64,000 nucleotides of DNA from Burkholderia sp. OK233 (GTDB taxonomy: Bacteria > Pseudomonadota > Gammaproteobacteria > Burkholderiales > Burkholderiaceae), in contig NZ_OCSR01000001.1 of NCBI RefSeq assembly GCF_900230185.1, positions 5,332,001-5,396,000 of the forward strand, given 5' to 3'. The position numbers and the translations under genes are program-made. Positions 54,045-63,166 of the stretch are shown one piece after another. Within the stretch, counting starts at the first letter, position 1. Every line of letters begins with the position of its first letter. Under the pieces are notes generated by a model. The model had not been told where the DNA came from. It saw only the letters and a list, made by a program, of their open reading frames with translations, and did not search any database.

Positions 54045-54794
54045 TTAGATGACGTGGGCGACGTTATGCAGCTTGTCGACCAGTTCGGCTGCATCGGCGA
54101 CGCGAATGCCTGCCTCGCGTTTGGCGGGCTCCGCGAGCCCGAGCGTGGTGAGCCGCGGCTTGACATCGACACCGAGCGCGTCCGGCGTCACCACATCGAG
54201 CGGCTTCTTCTTCGCCTTCATGATGTTGGGCAACGTGGCATAGCGCGGCGTGTTCAACCGGAGATCGGCGGTAATGACCGCCGGCAGATCGACTTCGATC
54301 GTTTCAAGGCCGCCGTCGATCTCGCGCGTGACCGTGGCCTTGCCCGCTTCGATCGCGACCTTCGAGGCGAATGTCGCCTGCGGCCAGCCGAGCAGCGCCG
54401 CGAGCATCTGGCCGACCTGGTTCGAGTCATCGTCGATCGCCTGCTTGCCGAGGAGCACCAGTTGCGGTTGCTCCTTATCCACCAGCGCCTTCAGCAACTT
54501 CGCAACCGCGAGCGGCTGCAACTCCGTGTCCGTGTCGACGAGGATGGCGCGGTCGGCGCCCGTCGCCAGTGCGGTGCGCAGCGTTTCCTGGCACGCCTGT
54601 ACGCCGCACGAAACCGCGATCACTTCGGTCACGACGCCGGCTTCCTTGAGGCGCACGGCCTCTTCAACACTGATTTCGTCGAATGGGTTCATCGAGAGCT
54701 TCACGTTGGCGATGTCGACAGCGCTGCCGTCGGCCTTTACGCGGACCCTCACATTCGCGTCGACGACGCGTTTGACAGGAACAAGTACTTTCAT
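54045..54794 (-). CDS. etfB: Electron transfer flavoprotein beta subunit
   Basis: A 249-residue EtfB, with KVLVPVKRVVDANVRVRV at the start, NPFDEISVEEAVRLKEAG near residue 40, GKQAIDDDSNQVGQMLAALLGWPQ and the LRLNTPRYATLPNIMKAKKK end (both partly quoted) as family signatures. It precedes etfA in the same operon and provides the AMP-binding half of the electron carrier. A second etfAB copy elsewhere in the genome is likely but cannot be checked here. Confidence 0.97.
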   Translation of the reverse strand: MKVLVPVKRVVDANVRVRVKADGSAVDIANVKLSMNPFDEISVEEAVRLKEAGVVTEVIAVSCGVQACQETLRTALATGADRAILVDTDTELQPLAVAKLLKALVDKEQPQLVLLGKQAIDDDSNQVGQMLAALLGWPQATFASKVAIEAGKATVTREIDGGLETIEVDLPAVITADLRLNTPRYATLPNIMKAKKKPLDVVTPDALGVDVKPRLTTLGLAEPAKREAGIRVADAAELVDKLHNVAHVI

Positions 54795-54837
54795 TGCCTA
54801 CTCCATTTGAATATTGCTTAGGGTTCGCCGCGCACCG

Positions 54838-56442
54838 TCACGGCGTCTCGCCGAACACGCCGTTACGCTGGCCGTCGAACATGTCGACCAGATAGCGTTC
54901 AAGCGGTTTTTCCGACGCTGTCTTCGGTATCTCGGGCACCACCTGCAACCAGGAGATGACCGAACTCGCTTCCAGCTTCGCGCGGCACGCGCGGAATATC
55001 TGCTGCGGGTCGAAACGGGCCGCGTCCTTGGGCACCACCGCGGCGACCACATCCTTCTCGCCGGGCGCGCCCGACGCTGCCTTCACGCCGTACACATAGA
55101 CGTCTTCGACCAGACCGGATTCGGCGATCACTTTCTCGATCAGCGCCGGATTGATGAACTCGCCGTTGTGACGAATGCCGCCGCCTTTGCGGTATTCGAA
55201 GAAGAGCCAGCCGTTCTCGTCTTCGCGTACGACGTCGCCCATGTACAGCCATCCGTCCCTGCACTTCTTCGCCGACGCTTCCGGATTGCCGAAGTATTCG
55301 ACCTTGAACGGCGAGCCGTCCGCCGGACGAAACAGCAGTTCGCCGGGCACGCCGGGCGCGCAGTCGTTGCCGTCGTCGTCGACGATGCGGTGCCTGAGAA
55401 TCGGCGCCGGCTTGCCGATACTGCCCACCGGGCCGGCCCCGAGCGGCTTGACCGTGATCCCGCCTTCCGCCGCGCCGTAGAACTCGACGATCTGCACGCC
55501 GAAGCGCTGCTCGAAGGCCTTCCAGATCGCCGCCGGCATCCCCGCGGATATCACGAAGCGCACGGGGTTGTCGGCGTCGTCGGGCTTGTTCGGCTCGCTG
55601 TAGACCGCCGTGGTCATGCCACCGAGCAGCGTGAACGTCGTACAGCGGTACTTGCGGGTGATGTCCCACAGACGCGACTTCGTAAAGCGGCGCGACAGCA
55701 CGGCGCGCATGCCGGCGGTGAGCGAGGCGCCCAGCGTCACGATCTGCGCGTTGGCATGCGTTAGCGACAGTCCCGAATACGGCCGGTCGCCGGGCACGTA
55801 GCCAAACAGCGCCGACACCGCCGCCGAGGTGCCGCAATAGCGGCGGTGCGTCATGACGATGCCCTTCGGATCGCCCGTGGTGCCGGACGTGAAGATCAAC
55901 TGCATTGCGCTGTCGGGATCGTGGGCCACGATCGGCAATTCGGGCACCTGCTCCGGCAGCAACGCGCGGTACGACGACACGCCGGGGAAATCGACGAGCG
56001 GCTTCGCGCCCTCGTCCGTTTCGAGCCCGATCACCCAGGATAACCGGGGGAGCGAAGCGCGCACGGCAAGCAGGTTGTCGAGCGCATAGTCAGCGGCGAT
56101 AACGCCACGGCAGCCCGGACTGCCGAGCATGAAGGCGAGCTTCTCGCCTCGCGCGCGCGGATCGATCGGCACGAACACCGTGCCCGAAATCGACGCCGCG
56201 ACCATTGCGTCGATAAACTCCGCGTGATTGGCCATCAGCAGCGCAAAGTGCTCGCCGGGTTGCAGGCCCTGATCGATCAATACCTGCGCGAGCCGCTGGC
56301 CGTTCTCCCAGAGTTGCCGGTATGTGCGCACCTCGTCGGGCCGCACGCCGGCGCCTTCGACGGTCAGCACGTCGAGATCCGGCATGGTCTCGACGCGGTT
56401 GGCGAGCAACGCGGCCAACGTGGTTTCAGGTGTGGTGCTCAT
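54838..56442 (-). CDS. AMP-forming acyl-CoA synthetase
   Basis: A 534-residue member of the ANL superfamily that activates a carboxylic acid to its CoA thioester. The phosphate-binding loop is FTSGTTGDPKG (about 184-194), the A5-type motif is EFYGAAEGG, and the later GDVVREDENGW and the C-terminal lysine motif PKTASEKP are present. Its overall order is nearest to crotonobetaine/carnitine-CoA and medium-chain ligases. It lies 87 bases after the thiolase gene and 43 before etfB, and probably performs the entry step of the pathway. Confidence 0.9.
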   Translation of the reverse strand: MSTTPETTLAALLANRVETMPDLDVLTVEGAGVRPDEVRTYRQLWENGQRLAQVLIDQGLQPGEHFALLMANHAEFIDAMVAASISGTVFVPIDPRARGEKLAFMLGSPGCRGVIAADYALDNLLAVRASLPRLSWVIGLETDEGAKPLVDFPGVSSYRALLPEQVPELPIVAHDPDSAMQLIFTSGTTGDPKGIVMTHRRYCGTSAAVSALFGYVPGDRPYSGLSLTHANAQIVTLGASLTAGMRAVLSRRFTKSRLWDITRKYRCTTFTLLGGMTTAVYSEPNKPDDADNPVRFVISAGMPAAIWKAFEQRFGVQIVEFYGAAEGGITVKPLGAGPVGSIGKPAPILRHRIVDDDGNDCAPGVPGELLFRPADGSPFKVEYFGNPEASAKKCRDGWLYMGDVVREDENGWLFFEYRKGGGIRHNGEFINPALIEKVIAESGLVEDVYVYGVKAASGAPGEKDVVAAVVPKDAARFDPQQIFRACRAKLEASSVISWLQVVPEIPKTASEKPLERYLVDMFDGQRNGVFGETP

Positions 56443-56529
56443 GGCGCCCTCTCTCCTTGCAGATGCGGTTCGGTCCTGCGCGTGCGCGGAATCTGTCGCG
56501 ACTTCACGGCGCGGCTTTACGATGCGGCC

Positions 56530-57771
56530 TCAGCGTCCGAGAATCGTGATGCTGGCAACGGCCTCTTCCACGCCGCACAGTCCGCCGCCGTTCTCCGCGA
56601 TCGCGATGCGCGCGCCCTCGACCTGGCGGGCGCCCGTCTCACCGCGTAACTGGGTCACCAGTTCGTAAAGCTGGCCGAGTCCTGTCGCACCGATCGGATG
56701 CCCCTTCGATTCGAGGCCGCCCGACGGATTGATCGGAATCCGCCCGCCTATCGTCGTCTCGCCTCGTTCCGCGGCCACCCCGCCCATGCCCGGCTCGCAC
56801 AATCCGAGCACTTCGGACTGGATGATTTCGCCGATCGCCGTCGCGTCATGGACCTCGGCGACCGAGACATCCTGCGGCGCGACGCCCGCCTGCTCATACG
56901 CGCGCAACGAGCCCTGCCGGACCAGATGCCGGTCGAGCGCCGTGGCCGGCCGGTCGCTGCCCGTTTGCAGCACGGACGCCAGCACACGAATAGCGCGCGA
57001 GCGCCGCCCGCCTAACAGCGCGAGGCCGGCCTCGCTGCACACGATCGCCGCGGCCGCGCCATCGCTGACGGGCGAACACATCGGCAGGGTGAGCGGATAG
57101 GTGATCGGCGGTGCGCTGAGAATCTCGTCGATCGAATAAGCCTGCCTGTACTGCGCGAGCGGGTTGTGAACCGAATGTCCGTGGTTCTTGGCCGACACGG
57201 CGGCAAACTGCCGCTGGGTGGTGCCGAATTCGCGCATGTGCATCCGGCCCATCGACGCGTAGATATCCATGAACACGCTGTACGGCTTCGTCGAGACGCT
57301 GCCGGCAGGCGGCTCGATGCCCTCGCCCATCTCCAGCAGCCGGCGCTTGCCGTTCTCGGTGTCATGCACGTCCCACGCACCGTCAAAGGCGCTGAAGGTG
57401 CGCGCCTTGTCCGTGGAGAACATCTTCTCGGCGCCCACCGCCAGCACGATGTCGGCAGCACCGGCTTTCACGTAGTTCACCGCGAGGTGAAACGCGGTGC
57501 TCGCGCTCGCGCAGGCGTTCTCGACGTTGATCACCGCGACCTTGTCGATGCCCATCGCCCGCAGCGCAAGCTGGCCGCGAATCATGTGCTGGCCTTCCAT
57601 GTGCCCCTGCGTGGAGTTGCCGAAAAACGCGCCCTGCAACTGCGCCTTGTCACAGCCTGCGTCCGCGAGCGCGTCTTCCACTGCCGCGCGCGTGAGCTGC
57701 TTCACGCTGGTTTCCAGATGCTTGCCGAAGGGCGTCATGCCGACACCCGCGATATACACTTCGTTACCCAT
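56530..57771 (-). CDS. Thiolase family protein (SCP2-type acetyl-CoA acyltransferase)
   Basis: A 413-residue thiolase of the SCP2/lipid-transfer branch. The nucleophilic cysteine is in NVENACASAS (Cys87), the EVHDATAIGE block replaces the NEAF motif of classic thiolases, and GHPIGATG and GGGLCG near the end give the catalytic His and second Cys. GTGGAGAATC precedes the ATG at 57771. It would release acetyl- or propionyl-CoA by thiolysis. No DUF35 partner gene, common with steroid-type members, is seen. Confidence 0.88.
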   Translation of the reverse strand: MGNEVYIAGVGMTPFGKHLETSVKQLTRAAVEDALADAGCDKAQLQGAFFGNSTQGHMEGQHMIRGQLALRAMGIDKVAVINVENACASASTAFHLAVNYVKAGAADIVLAVGAEKMFSTDKARTFSAFDGAWDVHDTENGKRRLLEMGEGIEPPAGSVSTKPYSVFMDIYASMGRMHMREFGTTQRQFAAVSAKNHGHSVHNPLAQYRQAYSIDEILSAPPITYPLTLPMCSPVSDGAAAAIVCSEAGLALLGGRRSRAIRVLASVLQTGSDRPATALDRHLVRQGSLRAYEQAGVAPQDVSVAEVHDATAIGEIIQSEVLGLCEPGMGGVAAERGETTIGGRIPINPSGGLESKGHPIGATGLGQLYELVTQLRGETGARQVEGARIAIAENGGGLCGVEEAVASITILGR

Positions 57772-57854
57772 ATCGATTCTCCACCGCAAGGAGGCGCGCA
57801 CCGCGCGTCATAAGCCACACCACAAGTCGCCGGCGCGAGCCGTCCGATTCGTCG

Positions 57855-58970
57855 TCAAACGCTCTTGACCTCATAAGCGAGGTAACCTTCCTCGGCCTGC
57901 GCGGCGACCAGATTGCGCGCGCCGAATGCCTGCGCCGGCGAAACAAAACCTGTTGCATGCAATTGCCCGCGCAGCACACGTCGCGCCGCCTCCGCACCGA
58001 GCACGCCGGTTTGCGCATAGGGCGAATTGCCACGCAGAATTACGCTGACGGAATTCGTATTGCCGCGCCCCTGGCACGACAACGTGCAGCGATTCACGTC
58101 CGGGTTTTCGCGCGGCGGCTCAACCTGCGTCACGGCCTTGCCCCACTCATTGGTGACCTCTTCCTGTTTGGCGGGATCGAGGTGGCGGCATTCTTCCTCG
58201 AACTTCTTCAGCAGGCCGACCACCGCGAGAAAGCGCTCCTGATTTCTGAACGACACGAGCGTCTGGCAATTGCGCACGCGTGGGTCGTCCTGGTACCAGA
58301 CTGGCTCGCCGCCGCCGCTCCATGGCAACGCATTCAGCAGCATGTGCTCACCGGGCACGTGAACCTGATACGGCGTTGCCCATGGCCACTGCACCAGTTG
58401 CTTGTTGCGCAGGTAGAACTGCGGCTGCGTGCACATCCGCAGAAACGACATCGTCGAGGCGACGCTCACTTCCGAGTCGCCGAGATAGAGCACGTCGAGC
58501 GTGTCGATGCCCGGGGTTTCCAACGCGATCTCCGCCGCAAGATTGCCTTCGGCCCACATGTACGAATTGCCGGGGCACAGCGCCAGGCCCCGGGCCGCGA
58601 AGGCCTCGCCATACGTGCGCTTCAACAGCGACATCCAGTCGGTTTCGCCGGTGGTGTCGAAGTAGTTGCAACCGGCCGCGAGACTCGCCTCGACAACCGG
58701 ACGCCCGAGCTGCATGAACGGCCCGACGATATTGATCACCACCTTCTTGCCCTTGAAGAATTCGGTGAGCGCGCCTGTTTCGTGCTGAACCGCCACGCAC
58801 TGATAGTCGTGTCCGGCGAGTTCGGGCACCTTCGCGAGCTCTTCTTCCAGCCGCTCCTTGCTGCGCCCGGCGGCAATGAACGGAATACCGCGTTCAGCGA
58901 GCTTCCATGCCGTGAGCTTGCCCGTGTAGCCACTCGCTCCATAGAGGACCACTTCGTATGTCGTTGCCAT
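57855..58970 (-). CDS. Saccharopine dehydrogenase-like / trans-acting enoyl reductase family protein
   Basis: A 371-residue NADP-binding protein. The N-terminal Rossmann motif is VLYGASGYTGKL (about residues 7-18), followed by AAGRSKERLEEEL. NIVGPFMQLGRPVVEASLAAGCNYFDTTGE (partly quoted) is typical of the saccharopine-dehydrogenase-like family, which includes trans-acting enoyl reductases of mycobacterial lipid synthesis. In this operon it probably reduces or dehydrogenates a CoA-bound intermediate. Actual saccharopine metabolism is unlikely here. Confidence 0.85.
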   Translation of the reverse strand: MATTYEVVLYGASGYTGKLTAWKLAERGIPFIAAGRSKERLEEELAKVPELAGHDYQCVAVQHETGALTEFFKGKKVVINIVGPFMQLGRPVVEASLAAGCNYFDTTGETDWMSLLKRTYGEAFAARGLALCPGNSYMWAEGNLAAEIALETPGIDTLDVLYLGDSEVSVASTMSFLRMCTQPQFYLRNKQLVQWPWATPYQVHVPGEHMLLNALPWSGGGEPVWYQDDPRVRNCQTLVSFRNQERFLAVVGLLKKFEEECRHLDPAKQEEVTNEWGKAVTQVEPPRENPDVNRCTLSCQGRGNTNSVSVILRGNSPYAQTGVLGAEAARRVLRGQLHATGFVSPAQAFGARNLVAAQAEEGYLAYEVKSV

Positions 58971-59021
58971 TTCGTCGTCTCCTTCAGGTTGTCATCGGAT
59001 TGCGTGGACGCGCCGCGCCGT

Positions 59022-60278
59022 TCAAAGCAGCTCGGGATCGATCAGGTAGTAGCCACCCTTGATCGCCAGCACTTCGTTGCAGCCGTCTTCGATCATCGAC
59101 GCGCGTGCGTCGCGCCAGATCTTTTCGATCGGATACTCGCGTGTGAGCCCGTTGCCGCAGAAGATCTGCAGCGCGTCGTTGGCGACTTCGAACGCGGTCT
59201 GGGTCGCGGTGACCTTCGCCGTCATTGCCGCATGCAGCGACGGCTGCGCCGCGGTGAAGTTGTAGTGCACGACACGCTGCGCGAGCGCGCGGGCGGCCTC
59301 GACCTTGCGGAACATATGAAAGAGCCGCGACGCGACCGACTGATGGCGGATGATCGGCAAACCACCCTGCTTGCGTTCATGCGCGTAAGCGAGCGCGAGC
59401 TCGAACGCGGCGCGCGCGGTGCCGGCAAACACGTTGGCCATGATCGCGTTGGCGAACGTGTGGACCGCGTAGACCGCGTCGACGTACTGGTCGGGGCCGG
59501 CGAGGAGGTGCTCCTTCGACAACGTGACGTTCTCGAAGAAAAGTTCGCCCTGGTTGAGCGCGCGCTGACCGATCTTGTCGAGCGGCTTGCCGCGCGAGAC
59601 GCCTTTGGCGTCGAGCGGTACGATCACCACCGCGCCGCGTTTCGTGTCGGCGCCGTTGCCGCTGTCCGCCGCGCAATAGAGAATGCACACGTCGGCGGCG
59701 ATACCGTTCGACACCCACGCCGACTTTTGCCCGTTGATGATCACCTCGTCGCCGCGCAGCGTCGCCACGCAGTTAGGGCGGCCATATGAGCCCTGCGGAT
59801 GAAAAATCATGCCGTTCGCGTCGAGCATGTCGGAGCCGTGATCGGGCTCCGTGATGGCCCAGCAGCCGAGCTTCTCGTCCGGTGTGAGCGCACGGCAAAA
59901 CGGGTTGCCGGACACCGCGCTCATCAGTGCGGGCAGCAGGCCTGCGCCGTAGGTGATCGCGAGTCCCGAATCGCCCCAGCCGAGTTCTTCGAACAGGATG
60001 CTCATCGTCGTCGCCCGTTCGGCGGGTTCGAGCTCGAGCAGTCCGTCGACACCAAAACCCAAACCGACAAACTTGTCGCGCGCCTCCCAATAGGGCGAGC
60101 CCTGGGCGATCACCTCCTCGGGCGTCATGCGATCGAGCTTGACGCCGATCGGACGCATGACCTCTTCTGCGTATCGATGCACGCTTTGTTGGACCATCTG
60201 GTTCATCTCGGAGAGTTCGGGTTGCGCGCCGAGCGGACCGAGTTTGTGCGCTGCAATGTGATTCGTTGCGGTTGACAT
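59022..60278 (-). CDS. Acyl-CoA dehydrogenase (short, first gene of operon)
   Basis: A 418-residue acyl-CoA dehydrogenase of normal length. Visible are ITEPDHGSD (FAD/substrate loop), the KSAWVSNG segment, KQGGLPIIRHQSVASRLF, FCGNGLTREYPIEKIWRDAR and the catalytic glutamate in SMIEDGCNEV. CGAAGGAGGAGAC directly precedes the ATG at 60278; a longer frame to 60425 is rejected. It is the first gene of a seven- or eight-gene operon and is divergent from the LAL regulator. Confidence 0.92.
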   Translation of the reverse strand: MSTATNHIAAHKLGPLGAQPELSEMNQMVQQSVHRYAEEVMRPIGVKLDRMTPEEVIAQGSPYWEARDKFVGLGFGVDGLLELEPAERATTMSILFEELGWGDSGLAITYGAGLLPALMSAVSGNPFCRALTPDEKLGCWAITEPDHGSDMLDANGMIFHPQGSYGRPNCVATLRGDEVIINGQKSAWVSNGIAADVCILYCAADSGNGADTKRGAVVIVPLDAKGVSRGKPLDKIGQRALNQGELFFENVTLSKEHLLAGPDQYVDAVYAVHTFANAIMANVFAGTARAAFELALAYAHERKQGGLPIIRHQSVASRLFHMFRKVEAARALAQRVVHYNFTAAQPSLHAAMTAKVTATQTAFEVANDALQIFCGNGLTREYPIEKIWRDARASMIEDGCNEVLAIKGGYYLIDPELL

Positions 60279-60428
60279 GTCTCCTCCTTCGAGGTGGTTG
60301 GGCGTATGATTTCTATGGAATCCATGGTGTCCCGGCGCGAGCCCATGCAACATCCCCCTTACAGGGGAACGCGATTGCATGGACGGGGGAATGGCAGCCA
60401 GGGTCAACCCGAACGCCCGGAGCAATTA
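60279..60428. promoter_or_regulatory. Divergent promoter region of the acyl-CoA operon and LAL regulator
   Basis: A 150-bp spacer between the divergent first gene of the acyl-CoA operon and the regulator. It includes the inverted motif CATCCCCCTT-ACAGGGGAACG near 60349-60370 (CCCCCT/AGGGG). MalT-type regulators bind short asymmetric boxes such as GGGGA(T/G)GAGG; the GGGGAA and GGGGGAATGG motifs here are candidates only. Confidence 0.4.
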
Positions 60429-63158
60429 ATGCACGTGATAGAAGCGCCGTCCCCGATCAGGCCGCCTCTCTTCCTCGCAACCAAGGTGTTTCCGCCGCGC
60501 CTGCCCACCGGATTGATAGATCGGCCACGCCTGCTCTCTCTCGCCGGGAAGGCGGAATACAAACGGCTCACAGTCATCAAGGCGCCCGCCGGTTTTGGCA
60601 AGACATCGCTGGCGCTCACGTGGCTCAACGGGCTGAGTGCAAGCGGCGCGTACGTCGCGTGGCTCTCGCTCGACACGGAGGACGACGAGCCCGCGTGCTT
60701 CTTCCATCATCTGGCGCAGGCATTGCGCAACGCCTGCGCAAGTGTCGGCGTGTCCGCGGTCAGCCTGACAACCGAGGCGTCACTCGTTCCTGCGCACTCA
60801 GTCGTGTCGACGCTGATCAACGAACTCGTCGACGTCGACGACGAGGTCTATCTGTTCGTCGACGACTATCACCTGATCAGCCTGCCCGCCATTCACGATG
60901 CCATGTCGTACTTCATCGTGAACGCACCCTCGAACGTGCATGTCGTGGTCTGCACGCGCACCGATCCACCGCTGCCGCTCGCCAACCTGAGAGCGGGGAA
61001 CGACCTGCTGGAAATCGACGCGTCGACACTGCGTTTCAACATCGACGAAACGCGCAGCTTTGTCGAACACGAGTGCCCAGGCGAGCTGCGCGCCGGCCGC
61101 GTCAAGTCGCTGTTCGCGAGCACGGAAGGCTGGGCTGCGGCGCTGCGCATTTCTGCCTCAGTGCTATCGCGTGACGAAGGCAAACCGGATTGGGACGTGA
61201 GCGCACCGTCCGGCGCCTCCCGGCCGTTCGCCGCTTACCTTGAAGACATGCTCAAGCGTTTGCCGGCCGAGATGGTCGAGTTCATGTTGCGCACGTCGAT
61301 ACTCGACCGCCTGACGGCGCCGCTATGCGCAGCGGTGACCGGCATGGCGGCGGCACAAGGCATGCTGGATACGATCTCCGCACGCCAGTTGCTGCTCGAG
61401 CCGCTCGATATCGACGGGCGCTGGTTCCGCTATCACCATCTCATGGGCGAGTACCTGCATCGGCGGCTCGAAACCCAGCATCCCGATCAGGTGGTGGACC
61501 TGCATCGTCGTGCGTGCCAGTGGTACGCCAAAGAGGCGCGCTGGACAGACGCGGTCAAGCACGCGATCGCCGCGGGCGATACGCAAGACGCCGTCTCCTT
61601 GATGGCTCACTGCGCGATGGCGCTCGTCACGAAGGGCGACCTGCTCACGCTGCTCGGCTGGCAACGGCAGTTCCCGGCGCATCTGATGCGCGGCCAGGTC
61701 ACGATCACGCTCGCGATCGCATGGGGGATGGCGCTTGCGATGCGTTTTGACGAAGCGCTCGCGATACTCGATGAGATCGAGCGCGACCCCGGTACAGGCT
61801 CGATCGACGCCGCCGACAACATCCGCTGGGAGTGTCAGGCGATCCGCTCGGTGGTGGCCGCGCTACAGGACGATGCTCCGCGCGCGCTTGCGATCGCACA
61901 GGCGTGCCTTGAACGGTCGTCGACAGACAGTTGGACCACCAACGTCGTCTCCAACGTCGTGCGCTTCGCGCACTGGAAAGCGGGCAATCTGCAAGCGCTG
62001 TACGCGACACCGTGGATCCCCTATTCGCTCGAGGAAGACCAGCGCAACGTGTTCGCCTCGGTCTACCGGCTGTGCCTGCTCGGCCATGCGGAGATGCAGC
62101 AGATGCACTTCGCGCTCGCCGAGCGCTATTTCACCGAGTCGATCCAGCTCGCCGAGCGCCATGCCGGTCCGAAATCCATCTCGGCCGCGTTGTGTGCGCC
62201 AATGATTGCGCAGATCTGGTACGAGCAGGGACGGCTCGACGAGGCGGAAGCGTTACTGGTCGATCTCATGCCGGTGATCGACCTTGCGGTCCTGCTCGAT
62301 AGCACCTTGATCGCCTACCGCGTGCTGGTCCGGATCGCTATCGCGCGTTCCGACGCCGAGCGGGCCTATGCGCTGCTCGATCAGGCGCAGGCTCTGGGTT
62401 ACGCACGCCGCTGGGACCGGCTGATTGCCGGCGTTCTCGTCGAGCGCGGGCGGATCTATCTCGCTGAAGGGAGGGTGACGGAAGCGTCGGCATGTGTCGT
62501 GCAACTGGATCAGCTGGCAGGCTCCAATTGCCCCGCGGAGCATGCAGTCTCGCCGGAGATGGAAACCTACCGCGCGATCTCGGTCGCCTGGGTGGCGATG
62601 GCCGAGAACCGGACAGAGGAAGCCCTCGGGGCGTTGACATCCGCCTTGCAAAGCGTCGAAAGCCGGCACGGCGACTATCTCGCGCTACGCTTGCGCACCG
62701 TGATCGCGCTCGTCTGGTTGCGTGCGAACAACCAGACCCGCGCCGTCGAAATCTTTCGCGAAGTCCTGAGCGCCAATAGCGGTATCTACCGCTCGATTCT
62801 CGACCAGGGGCCCGAAATCGGACCGCTCCTGCAGGCGGTTCGCGACGACACGCGTTCCACCCCGCAGACGAAGGAGATCGTCGCTTACATCGATCGCCTG
62901 CTAGACGGCTGGCGAGCGCTGTACGAGCCCGTCACGCCCAGGCGCGACACGGAACGGGAGCCGTTGAGCGCACGGGAGCGCAGCATCGTCGAGCTGATTG
63001 CCCAAGGGCAGTCGAACAAGGAGATCGCGCGCGCCTTGGGGATTGCGCCTGAAACCGTCAAGACTCATGTCAAGAACGTCTTCGTGAAACTGGATGTCGA
63101 CAAGCGCGCACACGCGGTTTCGCGCGCGCAGGCACTAGGTCTGGTTGCGACCGGCTAG
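60429..63158 (+). CDS. LAL/MalT-type LuxR family transcriptional activator
   Basis: A 909-residue large ATP-binding regulator of the LuxR family. The N-terminal NTPase has Walker A KAPAGFGKTSL (about residues 50-60) and a Walker B-like VYLFVDDYHLIS (about 140). A long helical TPR-like region fills the middle (about 350-800), and the C-terminal LuxR HTH (about 846-900) reads LSARERSIVELIAQGQSNKEIARALG ... TVKTHVKNVFVKLDV. The ATG at 60429 has GGAG 9 bases upstream; in-frame starts back to 60294 overlap the control region. Such activators bind a small effector and ATP, then activate catabolic operons; the target is almost surely the divergent acyl-CoA operon. Confidence 0.92.
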   Translation: MHVIEAPSPIRPPLFLATKVFPPRLPTGLIDRPRLLSLAGKAEYKRLTVIKAPAGFGKTSLALTWLNGLSASGAYVAWLSLDTEDDEPACFFHHLAQALRNACASVGVSAVSLTTEASLVPAHSVVSTLINELVDVDDEVYLFVDDYHLISLPAIHDAMSYFIVNAPSNVHVVVCTRTDPPLPLANLRAGNDLLEIDASTLRFNIDETRSFVEHECPGELRAGRVKSLFASTEGWAAALRISASVLSRDEGKPDWDVSAPSGASRPFAAYLEDMLKRLPAEMVEFMLRTSILDRLTAPLCAAVTGMAAAQGMLDTISARQLLLEPLDIDGRWFRYHHLMGEYLHRRLETQHPDQVVDLHRRACQWYAKEARWTDAVKHAIAAGDTQDAVSLMAHCAMALVTKGDLLTLLGWQRQFPAHLMRGQVTITLAIAWGMALAMRFDEALAILDEIERDPGTGSIDAADNIRWECQAIRSVVAALQDDAPRALAIAQACLERSSTDSWTTNVVSNVVRFAHWKAGNLQALYATPWIPYSLEEDQRNVFASVYRLCLLGHAEMQQMHFALAERYFTESIQLAERHAGPKSISAALCAPMIAQIWYEQGRLDEAEALLVDLMPVIDLAVLLDSTLIAYRVLVRIAIARSDAERAYALLDQAQALGYARRWDRLIAGVLVERGRIYLAEGRVTEASACVVQLDQLAGSNCPAEHAVSPEMETYRAISVAWVAMAENRTEEALGALTSALQSVESRHGDYLALRLRTVIALVWLRANNQTRAVEIFREVLSANSGIYRSILDQGPEIGPLLQAVRDDTRSTPQTKEIVAYIDRLLDGWRALYEPVTPRRDTEREPLSARERSIVELIAQGQSNKEIARALGIAPETVKTHVKNVFVKLDVDKRAHAVSRAQALGLVATG

Positions 63159-63166
63159 CGTACGTC

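Noticed and set aside
57957..59789. 610-residue open frame antisense to the reductase and dehydrogenase genes
   Set aside because: No domain recognisable; opposite two enzymes with intact motifs.
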